From the NCBI RefSeq assembly GCF_947503875.1, contig NZ_CANNFH010000002.1:124001-188000 (forward strand): DNA of 64,000 nt, in the 5' to 3' direction. Made by a program: the position numbers and the translations under genes. Below are positions 56,310 to 64,000 of this stretch, piece after piece. The number at the start of each line of letters is the position of its first letter. Positions within the stretch are counted from its first letter, which is position 1. This DNA is from an uncultured Polaribacter sp. Its GTDB lineage: Bacteria; Bacteroidota; Bacteroidia; Flavobacteriales; Flavobacteriaceae. The notes beneath the pieces are model-generated. The model was not told where the DNA came from. It was given only the letters and a program-made list of their open reading frames with translations, and ran no database searches.

Positions 56310-57539
56310 ATGAAGAAACTATATACAAGTCCTAATTCCAGTAAATTGCTATTATTCTTAGCAGTTAATTTCTTACTACTTTCTTGTGGTACTTACCAAA
56401 GTGTGTATAATGACGACGGTATTTATGGAGAATCTGCTGAAAGACCGCAGAGAGAAAATAATGTAATTATTGCAAATGAAAGAGAATATGATACCTATAA
56501 CAACGATTATTTTACAAGAGAATTAAACCGTTTAGAGAATCTTAATAACGATGCTATTTTTTTAGATGCCGATGATTACAGCGCTGCAGATGAGACATTT
56601 CAGCAAGATGATGTGAATTACAATACAAATTCTTCTTGGGGAAATAACCCAAATAACGATGTTGTTGTTAATATTAATACTGTAGATCCTTTTTGGAATA
56701 ATGGTTTTAATAATTGGGGCTGGAATAATGGTTTTAACAATTTTGGATTTAATAGAGGTTTTGGTTGGAATAATTGGGGATGGGATCCTTTTTGGCATCC
56801 ATTTCATAATAATTTTGCATTCGGTTTAGGTTGGAACGGAGGCTTTGGGTTTAATAGAGGTTTTGGTTGGAACAGAGGCTTTGGCTGGAATGGTGGCTTT
56901 GGTTGGAATAGAGGTTTTAATAACTTTGGTTGGAACAACGGATTTAATAATAGATATGTTAGAAATACAACCTTTGGCAGAAGATTGGCTTACAATAATA
57001 GTAGAAGAGATAATGTAAACTACAGAAACTCATCTGCAACATCAAGAAGAAATACAACCGCTAGAAATAGTAATACTTCTAGAAGAAGTGCTACAACCAC
57101 AACAACACCAAATAGAAGATCTTCATCTTCGGTAAGAAGGGGAGGTACAACTAATTCTTCTAACAGAAGTGCAAGAAGTAGTTCTTCTACAAGAAGAGGT
57201 ACATCAACATCAAGAAGTAGTTCTTCATCAAGAAGAGGATCTGCAACTTCTAGAGGTAGCTCTTCAAGAAGTAGAGGTAATTATGCACCTTCTTCTAGGT
57301 CATCTTACAGAAATTCATCAGCAAGAAGTAGTAATACAAGACCTTCTTCATCACAAAATTCGTCTGTAAGAAGTAGTAGGTCATCTAGAAATAAAAGTTA
57401 TAGGCCATCTCGTTCTTCTTCATCAAGAAATTCATCGGCAAGAAGTAGTTCTTCAAGAAGTAGAAGTTATACACCTTCTCGTTCCTCTTCATCAAGAAGT
57501 TCGTCTGCAAGAAGCTCTTCATCAAGAAGAAGAAATTAA
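56310..57539 (+). CDS. Low-complexity lipoprotein: Asn/Gly/Phe/Trp repeats then Arg/Ser-rich tail
   Basis: A 409-residue lipoprotein (acylated Cys26, LLLSC). After an acidic segment (30-110), residues 125-225 hold short repeats of the form N-N-G-F / F-G-W-N-R-G with many aromatics. The last 175 residues are almost only Ser, Arg, Thr and Asn, with many RSSS and SRR units, and a strong positive charge. No known domain is seen. The design suggests an unstructured surface or periplasmic polymer, perhaps for adhesion or for binding nucleic acid or acidic polysaccharide; that is inference. Confidence 0.8.
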   Translation: MKKLYTSPNSSKLLLFLAVNFLLLSCGTYQSVYNDDGIYGESAERPQRENNVIIANEREYDTYNNDYFTRELNRLENLNNDAIFLDADDYSAADETFQQDDVNYNTNSSWGNNPNNDVVVNINTVDPFWNNGFNNWGWNNGFNNFGFNRGFGWNNWGWDPFWHPFHNNFAFGLGWNGGFGFNRGFGWNRGFGWNGGFGWNRGFNNFGWNNGFNNRYVRNTTFGRRLAYNNSRRDNVNYRNSSATSRRNTTARNSNTSRRSATTTTTPNRRSSSSVRRGGTTNSSNRSARSSSSTRRGTSTSRSSSSSRRGSATSRGSSSRSRGNYAPSSRSSYRNSSARSSNTRPSSSQNSSVRSSRSSRNKSYRPSRSSSSRNSSARSSSSRSRSYTPSRSSSSRSSSARSSSSRRRN

Positions 57540-57569
57540 AAACAATATCTTAATTAGAAATAAAATTTT

Positions 57570-58952
57570 ATGAAAAAAATAATCACATTAGCGGTATTGT
57601 TCGCAGTAACTTTAACATCTTATTCCCAATCTTTAGGGTACCAAGATTTGGCGTTATTGTTTTCTCAAGACGATTTAAACGGAACTGCAAGATTTAATGC
57701 TATGGGTGGTGCTTTTGGTGCACTTGGTGGAGATATATCTGCTATTAATGTAAACCCAGCAGGGCTAGCAATATTTAATAACAGTGCTTTTACAGCATCT
57801 TTTAATACAAGAAATTCAGATATTACAGCAACTTATTTTGATAATGCTGTAAACAGCCAAGATCAATTTTTTAATTTAGCGCAGGCAGGTGCAGTTTTGG
57901 TTTTTGATAGTTCAAGAAAATCTGATTGGACAAAATTTGCAATTGGTTTTAATTACAGATTAACTAAAGATTTTAGAGATAGTTTTAGTGCTATTGGAAA
58001 TAGTGGTGTAGCTACTTTTAGAGATTTCCCTTTAGATAATAATGTGCCAACAATAGATTATAATGTAGCAGAAGAACAACAATTCTTTAACAATTATAAT
58101 GGAGATTTAACGGAGTTTAATCTTGCTTTTTCTGGTGTGCACTTAAACAAATTTTATTTAGGTGGTGGTTTAAATTTTTTTAATCTAAACTTTAGTCAAC
58201 AAGCTACTTTAGTAGAATTTAATAATGATGGTAATGGGAATACTTTAGATGCGAATTTGTATCAAGAAAACTTTACAAATGGCTCAGGTGTGTCTCTTAA
58301 CGCAGGTTTTATTTATAAAGTTAGCAAAAATTTTAGATTTGGTGTTGCTTACGAAACGCCAAGATGGTTTACAGAGGTTATTGAAGATTCTAATATAGTA
58401 GATAATGATGGTTTTCAGGGAGATACAGAAATTAGAGTTAGCAACAGTCCTGTTATTTATGATAATATTACTGGAAATAATTTCTTTTCTAATAGTTTTA
58501 TTTACAGATTTAAAACACCAAGTAAATTAACATCTAGTGCTGCTTTTATTTTTGGTAAAAATGGCTTACTAAGCTTAGATTATGTGTATAGAAATTTTAA
58601 TAATATACGCTTATCTAATGATGATTTTTCTGGAGAAAACGACTTCTTTCAAAATGAATTAAGAAACACACATTCATTTAATTTAGGTACAGAGTGGCGT
58701 TTAGATAGGTTTAGTATTAGAGGCGGATATCGTTTGGAGCAAAGTCCAGATATTTTAGCTTTAGATACAGATAATTTGCAGGCTTACTCTTTTGGTGGAG
58801 GCTATAACTTTGGGAATTTTAAATTAGATTTTGCTTACTCGAATAATAACAGAACAGCACCTTACAATTTTTACCCAGGTTTTAATGTAGCTTCTGCAAA
58901 TTTAAATATAGATAATAGAGTTTTTACGGCAAGTGTAACCATAAGTTTATAG
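57570..58952 (+). CDS. OmpP1/FadL-family outer-membrane transport protein
   Basis: A 460-residue outer-membrane beta-barrel with signal peptide (to about residue 20, SYSQS). The N-terminal hatch region shows GTARFNAMGGAFGALGGDISAINVNPAGLAIF, the classical OmpP1/FadL block. Alternating beta strands end in an aromatic-free final strand (TASVTISL). It would take up hydrophobic compounds. It starts 31 bp after the low-complexity lipoprotein gene and ends at a strong terminator, so the two form a small transcription unit. Confidence 0.9.
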   Translation: MKKIITLAVLFAVTLTSYSQSLGYQDLALLFSQDDLNGTARFNAMGGAFGALGGDISAINVNPAGLAIFNNSAFTASFNTRNSDITATYFDNAVNSQDQFFNLAQAGAVLVFDSSRKSDWTKFAIGFNYRLTKDFRDSFSAIGNSGVATFRDFPLDNNVPTIDYNVAEEQQFFNNYNGDLTEFNLAFSGVHLNKFYLGGGLNFFNLNFSQQATLVEFNNDGNGNTLDANLYQENFTNGSGVSLNAGFIYKVSKNFRFGVAYETPRWFTEVIEDSNIVDNDGFQGDTEIRVSNSPVIYDNITGNNFFSNSFIYRFKTPSKLTSSAAFIFGKNGLLSLDYVYRNFNNIRLSNDDFSGENDFFQNELRNTHSFNLGTEWRLDRFSIRGGYRLEQSPDILALDTDNLQAYSFGGGYNFGNFKLDFAYSNNNRTAPYNFYPGFNVASANLNIDNRVFTASVTISL

Positions 58953-58972
58953 CCTAAAATTTTTAAGACAGA

Positions 58973-59024
58973 AAGACTTCTTTAGTTTTGATAACAGCAC
59001 ATCAAAACTAAAGAAGTCTTTTTA
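58973..59024 (+). terminator. Strong rho-independent terminator after the FadL-like gene
   Basis: A perfect 20-bp stem (58973-58992 with 59001-59020) with an 8-nt loop, then a T-run. It lies 21 bp past the stop. Confidence 0.95.
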
Positions 59025-59060
59025 TGATATTAATAACAAGGCTTTCTGCCTTTTTTCCCT

Positions 59061-59068
59061 TAATTTTG
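59061..59068 (+). promoter_or_regulatory. Candidate -7 box for the NifU-family gene
   Basis: TAATTTTG, 20 bp before the ATG at 59088, just after the strong terminator. Confidence 0.5.
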
Positions 59069-59087
59069 CATTTCAATTTCTTAGAAA

Positions 59088-59996
59088 ATGGTAAACACTA
59101 AAATTACAATACAAGAAACTACAAACGATACTATTATAAAATTAAATAGTAACACCATTTTAATAAATGGTGGTAGTTACGAATTTAACAATATAGACGA
59201 AGCTAAAAACTCTCCTTTAGCACAACAATTATTTTATCTTCCTTTTGTGAAAAAGATATTTGTTACGGCAAATTTTATTGCCATACAACGTTTTGATATT
59301 GTGGAATGGAAAGATGTACAAGAAGAAGTTAAAGAGCAAATTGAAGCGTATTTAAACGAAGGTAATGTAGTTGTAAATGAAGAAAAGGTTTCTAAAAAAG
59401 AACCTATAGAGGTTTATGCAGAGGTAACACCAAACCCAGCTGTAATGAAGTTTGGAACCAACAAAGCCTTAACACAAACAGATGTTGAGTTTAAAAATAT
59501 AGACGAAGCTAGCGAGTCTTCACCTTTGGCTTTAGCACTTTTTAATTTTCCTTTTGTAAAAGAAGTTTTTATTTCTGATAATTACCTATCTATTACCAAA
59601 TATGATATGGTAGAGTGGAATGAGGTTTACGGCGAAGTAAGAACATTTATAAGAGAATATTTAGCAGAAGGCAAAACTATAATTAAAGAATTACCAAAAG
59701 AAGAATTGGTAGCAGAAGGTGTAAAAGCGCCTGTGCAAGAAAAACTAGAATTAGAGGGAGTTGCTGCACAAATTGTAGATATTTTAGATGAGTATATAAA
59801 GCCAGCTGTTGCTGGAGATGGAGGTAATATTGCTTTTAGAGCTTATGATGAGCAAAACAAAGTGGTAAGCGTTATATTGCAAGGTGCTTGTAGTGGTTGC
59901 CCATCTTCTACAGCTACTTTAAAAAACGGAATTGAAAATCTGCTAAAGGAAATGCTGCCAAATCAAGTAAATGAGGTAGTTGCAATTAATGGCTAG
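59088..59996 (+). CDS. NifU-family iron-sulfur scaffold/carrier with duplicated N-terminal domain
   Basis: A 302-residue cytoplasmic protein. Two copies of the Nfu N-terminal domain are present: residues about 5-92 and about 108-200 share the SPLAxxLFxxPFVKxxFxxxNxxxIxxxDxVEW pattern. The C-terminal NifU domain (about 222-302) holds the cluster-binding CxxC in GACSGCPSS. It should receive and deliver [Fe-S] clusters. It lies just before ubiE, separated by 93 bp. Confidence 0.93.
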   Translation: MVNTKITIQETTNDTIIKLNSNTILINGGSYEFNNIDEAKNSPLAQQLFYLPFVKKIFVTANFIAIQRFDIVEWKDVQEEVKEQIEAYLNEGNVVVNEEKVSKKEPIEVYAEVTPNPAVMKFGTNKALTQTDVEFKNIDEASESSPLALALFNFPFVKEVFISDNYLSITKYDMVEWNEVYGEVRTFIREYLAEGKTIIKELPKEELVAEGVKAPVQEKLELEGVAAQIVDILDEYIKPAVAGDGGNIAFRAYDEQNKVVSVILQGACSGCPSSTATLKNGIENLLKEMLPNQVNEVVAING

Positions 59997-60089
59997 AGTT
60001 CTTGTTATTTTAAAATATATTTTCCTTAAGAAAAAATAAAACATAAAATTAGGCTAAGAGCAAATAGCTAAAAGCCAAAAGCTTAAAAT

Positions 60090-60821
60090 ATGTCAGCAGA
60101 AAAAATAAATCCGTACAAAGATTCTAATTTAGGTAAAAAAGAACAAGTTGCCCAAATGTTTGATAATATTTCGGGTAATTACGACGGTTTAAACCGTGTT
60201 ATTTCTTTGGGAATAGATGTAAAATGGAGAAAAAAAGTTGTAGCAATTGTTGGAGAAAATAAGCCGAAACAAATTTTAGATATTGCCACAGGTACAGGAG
60301 ATCTTGCCTTAATGATGTCTGCTTTAAAACCAGATAGAATTGTTGGCTTAGATATTTCTGCAGGAATGTTAGAGGTTGGCAAGCAAAAAATTGCCAAAGC
60401 AAAGCTTTCCGATAAAATAGAAATGATTGTTGGTGATTCTGAAGACATGCCATTTGAAGACAATACTTTTGATGCCATAACTGTTTCTTTTGGAGTAAGA
60501 AATTTTGCGAATTTAGCAAAAGGGATTAGAGAAATTGCTAGAGTATTAAAACCCACAGGTGTTTTGGTAATTTTAGAAACTTCTAACCCTATAAAATTTC
60601 CTTTTAAACAAGGCTATAAATTGTATACAAACTTATTTTTACCAATTGTAGGTAAATTATTTTCTAAAGATAAAGTAGCGTATTCTTATTTATCAGAATC
60701 TGCAAATTCTTTTCCTTTTGGTGAAGCGTTTAACAATATTTTGCAGAAAAATGGGTTTACACATACAGAAGATAATCCTGTAACTTTTGGAGTTGCAACA
60801 ATTTACACAGCACGTAAATAA
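60090..60821 (+). CDS. ubiE: Demethylmenaquinone methyltransferase
   Basis: A 243-residue class I SAM methyltransferase of menaquinone synthesis (UbiE/MenG). Motifs: N-terminal [27 protein letters not shown] loop [11 protein letters not shown] (about 63-73), [15 protein letters not shown] and [12 protein letters not shown]. Menaquinone is the expected respiratory quinone in Bacteroidetes. It is followed after 2 bp by porT, a common pairing in the phylum as I recall. Confidence 0.95.
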   Translation: MSAEKINPYKDSNLGKKEQVAQMFDNISGNYDGLNRVISLGIDVKWRKKVVAIVGENKPKQILDIATGTGDLALMMSALKPDRIVGLDISAGMLEVGKQKIAKAKLSDKIEMIVGDSEDMPFEDNTFDAITVSFGVRNFANLAKGIREIARVLKPTGVLVILETSNPIKFPFKQGYKLYTNLFLPIVGKLFSKDKVAYSYLSESANSFPFGEAFNNILQKNGFTHTEDNPVTFGVATIYTARK

Positions 60822-60823
60822 TT

Positions 60824-61534
60824 ATGATTAAAAGAAACCTATTTTTTATTTTTTCTCTTTTTGTAGGGATACAGCTCTTTGCTCAAAAAGAACAAGTAGA
60901 ATATTTGCCTACTGTAGATAAAGTAAAATTTCATTTTGGATTTTATTTAGGAGTAAATCAAAACGATTTTAAATTAAATTTAAGAGAAAGCCCTATAGAA
61001 AATGCAAACATTACTGTAGAGTCTACAGCAGGATTTAACGTTGGTTTAATTGCAGATTTACGATTACATAAAAATCTAAATTTGCGTTTAGAGCCTGGTT
61101 TAGCAAGTAATTCTAAAAGAATTTTATTCAATCACTTAACAAACTCTACAACACCAAGAGACAGTATTAGAGAAATTGGTTCTACCTATTTGCACGTGCC
61201 TTTATTATTAAAATTTAGTACAGATAGGTATAGAAACATTAGACCTTATTTAATTGGAGGTGTTTCTTACGACTATAACTTTTCTAGTAACGAACGTAAC
61301 CAAGATGATAACGCTGCAGGGCAGTTTAGAATGCAAACACATAACTTTATGTATGAAGTTGGTATAGGTGTAGAATTTTACTTGTATTATTTTAAATTTT
61401 CTCCATCTATTCGTGGAATTTTTGCAATGAATAATGAAATTAAATATGATGATGATCCTAACAGTCGTTGGACAGCACCTATTAATTTTATGGGAACACG
61501 TGGTATTTTCTTAAACTTCGCTTTTGAGAATTAA
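60824..61534 (+). CDS. porT: Type IX secretion protein PorT
   Basis: A 236-residue outer-membrane beta-barrel with signal peptide (to about 21, QLFAQ). It starts 2 bp after ubiE. The sequence KFHFGFYLGVNQNDFKLN and the late VGIGVEFYLYYFKFSPSIRG resemble PorT of type IX secretion (GldKLMN/Por system). The same system would export the lyase encoded at 5086-8244, which carries the matching C-terminal signal. Confidence 0.87.
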   Translation: MIKRNLFFIFSLFVGIQLFAQKEQVEYLPTVDKVKFHFGFYLGVNQNDFKLNLRESPIENANITVESTAGFNVGLIADLRLHKNLNLRLEPGLASNSKRILFNHLTNSTTPRDSIREIGSTYLHVPLLLKFSTDRYRNIRPYLIGGVSYDYNFSSNERNQDDNAAGQFRMQTHNFMYEVGIGVEFYLYYFKFSPSIRGIFAMNNEIKYDDDPNSRWTAPINFMGTRGIFLNFAFEN

Positions 61535-61585
61535 ATCATTTGTTTTGTGTAGCATTTATTTAAAAATTAGGTAAATAACCTTTTT

Positions 61586-61593
61586 TATATTTG
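61586..61593 (+). promoter_or_regulatory. Candidate -7 box for the YiiX-like gene
   Basis: TATATTTG, 28 bp before the ATG at 61622. Confidence 0.55.
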
Positions 61594-61621
61594 AACTTCA
61601 ATACCAAACAACATACAAAAA

Positions 61622-62290
61622 ATGTTAAGGCAAACATATCTTTATTTTATATGCTTTTTTGTGTTGATTAGCTGTAGTACTAATTCTAGTAAAACTAGTT
61701 TTACCTTAAAGCAAGGAGATTTAATGTTTCAAAATACGGGTTCAGATGAATTGGATAATGCTATTAAAACGGTAACAGCAACTTCATCTGCTAAAAACTA
61801 CTCGCATGTTGGTATGGCAATTCAAAAAGACAACAACTGGTTTGTATTAGAAGCTATACCAAAAAAAGGAATTTGCATTACACCTTTATCACAATTTTTA
61901 GACAGAAATAAAAATCAGTTTAACAAATCTAAAACTACAGTTGCAAGATTAAATACTAAGTATACGCCTTATATTGATAAAGCAATTGCTTACGGTTTAG
62001 AAAGATTAAATACACCTTATGATGAGGTTTTTTTATGGGATGATAATGCGTATTATTGCTCTGAATTGGTCTATAAAATGTTTTCTTCTCAAGAATTGTC
62101 TAAAGACAAAAACCCATTTCTTACGCATGCAATGACGTTTAATGATAGTGCAGGAAAACCAATGGCTAGTTGGGTAGAGTATTATAAAAAACGCAACCAA
62201 CCAATTCCTGAAGGAATTGAAGGTACAAACCCTAATTTAATGGCTAGTAGTGCCCATATAACCTTTGTGCATGATTATGAAAAGGAATAA
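61622..62290 (+). CDS. YiiX/YebB-like NlpC/P60-superfamily cysteine hydrolase, lipoprotein
   Basis: A 222-residue protein with a lipoprotein signal peptide (acylated Cys near 18, LISCS). It has the permuted papain-like pattern of the YiiX group: LKQGDLMFQN (about 28-37), catalytic His in NYSHVGMAI, an Asp-rich loop, and catalytic Cys in YYCSELVYKMF (about 141-151). It probably hydrolyses amide bonds in cell-wall or lipid-linked substrates. No partner gene is close. Confidence 0.86.
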   Translation: MLRQTYLYFICFFVLISCSTNSSKTSFTLKQGDLMFQNTGSDELDNAIKTVTATSSAKNYSHVGMAIQKDNNWFVLEAIPKKGICITPLSQFLDRNKNQFNKSKTTVARLNTKYTPYIDKAIAYGLERLNTPYDEVFLWDDNAYYCSELVYKMFSSQELSKDKNPFLTHAMTFNDSAGKPMASWVEYYKKRNQPIPEGIEGTNPNLMASSAHITFVHDYEKE

Positions 62291-62323
62291 CAGCCTATTT
62301 TTTTAGTTGAATACCAAATAGTT

Positions 62324-63055
62324 TTAAACATTACGCTTAAATTCACTTAACAAAATTGCAGTTGCTGTAGCTACATTTAAACTTTCAGTTTTTTGTGTTT
62401 CTCCAAATTGAGGAATAGAAATTTTATGCGAAACTAAAGCACTAACTTTATCAGAAACGCCATTGGCCTCATTTCCCATTATTAAAATCCCTTCTTTAGG
62501 TAATGCAGTATTGTAAACGTTTTTACCATGCATATCTGCAATAAAAGTTGGTAATTTGGTCTCTTTTAAATACAGATTTAAATCTGTGTAAATAATGGAA
62601 ATTCTGGTTAAAGAACCCATAGAGGCTTGCACTACTTTTTGGTTATAGCAGTCTACGGTATCTTTAGAGCATACTAATTGGGTTATACCAAACCAATCAC
62701 ACAAACGTATTATAGTACCCAAATTTCCAGGATCATTTATAGCATCTAAGGCAATTGTAAGTCCTGAATCTACTATTGTTTTACCATTTGGAATTTTAAA
62801 AATAGCTAGTACTTTATTAGGTGTTTTTAAACTACTTATTCTTTTTAATTCTGTTGCTGAAATTATTTGTGTTTTATCAGAATTAAGTGTTGTAGCAAAA
62901 TCTTCTGTACAAAAAAGAAAAGCTAACGTTAGAGAAGAGTTTAAAAGCTCATGAACAACTTTAACACCTTCTGCAATAAATAATTGTTCTTTTTGGCGAT
63001 ACTTTTTTTGCGATAAACTTGTTATAAGTTTAAGTTGATTTTTTGAGATGCTCAT
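62324..63055 (-). CDS. TrmH/SpoU-family RNA 2'-O-methyltransferase
   Basis: A 243-residue SPOUT methyltransferase. The N-terminal substrate-binding part (about 1-90) has the SQKKYRQKEQLFIAEG block. The C-terminal trefoil-knot domain has motif 1 NDPGNLGTIIRLCDWFG (about 115-131), motif 2 ILIMGNEANGVS, and motif 3 IPQFGETQKTESLNVATATAI. It methylates a ribose in rRNA or tRNA. It is divergent from the TamL-like gene, an arrangement common in Flavobacteria as I recall. Confidence 0.93.
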   Translation of the reverse strand: MSISKNQLKLITSLSQKKYRQKEQLFIAEGVKVVHELLNSSLTLAFLFCTEDFATTLNSDKTQIISATELKRISSLKTPNKVLAIFKIPNGKTIVDSGLTIALDAINDPGNLGTIIRLCDWFGITQLVCSKDTVDCYNQKVVQASMGSLTRISIIYTDLNLYLKETKLPTFIADMHGKNVYNTALPKEGILIMGNEANGVSDKVSALVSHKISIPQFGETQKTESLNVATATAILLSEFKRNV

Positions 63056-63093
63056 TAATTGTTTCTAAATGAAAATAAACCGGTTAAAAATAC

Positions 63094-63101
63094 TATTTTT
63101 G
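63094..63101 (+). promoter_or_regulatory. Candidate -7 box for the TamL-like gene
   Basis: TATTTTTG, about 23 bp before the preferred ATG. Confidence 0.45.
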
Positions 63102-63123
63102 AAGCTGAATGATTGCTAAAGTA

Positions 63124-64000
63124 ATGAAAAAACTTACTATTTACTTTTTACTACTGCTTATTTTTGTGGCATGTAATGCTACCAAACATGTTGCAGCAGA
63201 TGAGCACATGCTTACACAAAATTATATTTATGTAGATAGCGTAAAGGATAAAAGTGAAGATTTACAAAAATATGTATTACAAAAACCAAATCCACGTTTT
63301 ATTGGGTTGCCTTTTGGTTTGTATTTTCATAATTTAGGAAATCATGATAAACCCAAAACACCTAAAACTTGGGGAGAAAAATATCCGAAGCAATATCGCA
63401 TTATAAAAAATATTTTTTCAGAAAAACAAAGTATTGCCTATGCAAACTCATTAATTAAACTTAATAATTGGTTTTTGAATTACGAAAAACCCCAAATTAT
63501 TAGCGAAAACAAAGTAAAAAGAACTACTGATAATTTATTGGCATATTATAAAAATCAAGGTTTTTTTGAAGCTGAAGTTAAGCAAGAAATTAATAAATTT
63601 GATAATAAAAAAGCAATAGTAAACTATTTTGTTTCTCCAGGACAACCTACACTTTTAGATACTGTAAACATAAAAATAGCCTCAAAAGTTTTAGATTCTA
63701 TCTATAAAAATTCTGGAACAACATCTTTATTAAAATCAGGCAACGCGTATAATGATAATACTTTTAGAACAGAAACAAGTAATACTGTAAAGTTGTTTAA
63801 AAATAATGGTATTTATAATTTTTCAGAATCAGCTTTGGGCTTTTATGTAGATTCTACAAGAATAGATCACAAAACTAACGTAGATTTTTTAATTGCGAAA
63901 GATCGTTTTGTTCAGAAAGAAAATGGCGAGTTTATAAAAAAAGATTTTAAAATACATAAAGTAACTGAAATTAATGTAGTTACAGATTATTCTTTTACTC
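63124..64000 (+). CDS. tamL: TamL-like Omp85-family lipoprotein, N-terminal part only
   Basis: Partial gene running off the right edge. It starts at ATG 63124-63126 (an in-frame ATG 15 bp earlier is possible). The signal peptide is of lipoprotein type with acylated Cys at residue 17 (FVAC). The visible 290 residues form POTRA-like modules with VKRTTDNLLAYYKNQGFFEAEV and a VNYFVSPGQPTLLDTVNI segment, as expected for the TamA-like lipoproteins of Bacteroidetes. The C-terminal barrel is outside the window. It should assist outer-membrane protein insertion. Confidence 0.85.
   Translation, partial: MKKLTIYFLLLLIFVACNATKHVAADEHMLTQNYIYVDSVKDKSEDLQKYVLQKPNPRFIGLPFGLYFHNLGNHDKPKTPKTWGEKYPKQYRIIKNIFSEKQSIAYANSLIKLNNWFLNYEKPQIISENKVKRTTDNLLAYYKNQGFFEAEVKQEINKFDNKKAIVNYFVSPGQPTLLDTVNIKIASKVLDSIYKNSGTTSLLKSGNAYNDNTFRTETSNTVKLFKNNGIYNFSESALGFYVDSTRIDHKTNVDFLIAKDRFVQKENGEFIKKDFKIHKVTEINVVTDYSFT

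Noticed and set aside
56690..57530. Tandem-repeat DNA that could look like a CRISPR or satellite array
   Set aside because: Units are short, in frame and degenerate; they encode repeated FGWN and RSS residues of a protein. There are no regular repeats with unique spacers.
60179..60556. Minus-strand frames opposite ubiE
   Set aside because: Two overlapping shadow frames; ubiE motifs on the other strand explain the open reading.

Overview
The window looks like a chromosomal segment of a low-GC marine member of the Flavobacteriia, of the Formosa/Polaribacter kind. The clues are the strongly AT-rich DNA and the Bacteroidetes-type promoters (TAnnTTTG boxes). Others are type IX secretion elements (PorT and a C-terminal sorting domain), an exosortase F pair, a TamL-like lipoprotein, a hybrid two-component regulator, and many lipoprotein signal peptides. 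Genus is inference from remembered gene content; no search was run.

Region 1 (1 to about 35.3 kb), all on the minus strand, is a large polysaccharide-utilisation locus, best explained as an ulvan locus. From its upstream end it encodes an L-rhamnose mutarotase, a GH78 alpha-L-rhamnosidase, a two-CBM protein with a nucleoside-hydrolase-like domain of unknown role, a sulfatase, a GntR/LacI-type regulator, a hybrid two-component sensor, a GH2 enzyme, a PL38-like lyase, a PL8-like lyase, two tandem GH106-like enzymes, a PL25-like beta-propeller lyase, a heparinase II/III-like lyase with a type IX sorting tail, and four more sulfatases (the last cut by the left edge). Lyases for uronic acids, sulfatases and rhamnosidases together fit a sulfated rhamnose/uronate polymer. 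The heparinase-like lyase is probably surface-secreted. Most other enzymes carry lipoprotein or Sec signals and would act at the outer membrane or in the periplasm. No SusC/SusD pair lies in the window.

Region 2 (35.4 to 46.5 kb) holds mixed housekeeping and accessory genes: ArfB ribosome rescue, a NadR-like kinase with PnuC, geranylgeranylglyceryl-phosphate synthase, a phosphopantetheinyl transferase, adenosylhomocysteinase, and an exported nuclease. It also holds a metal-linked cluster (HMA protein, TonB-dependent receptor, HYC_CC_PP protein), exosortase XrtF with its partner, and a GAF/fRMsr-like protein. Its intergenic gaps contain several degenerate palindromic repeats, some present twice.

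Region 3 (46.5 to 64 kb) is core genome: two unrecognised small ORFs, purH, the rod-shape operon mreB-mreC-mreD-mrdA-rodA, rpsT with tRNA-Glu, and proS. It continues with a low-complexity Arg/Ser-rich lipoprotein, a FadL-like porin, a NifU-type Fe-S protein with a duplicated N-terminal domain, ubiE, porT, a YiiX-like hydrolase, a TrmH/SpoU methyltransferase, and a TamL-like lipoprotein cut by the right edge.
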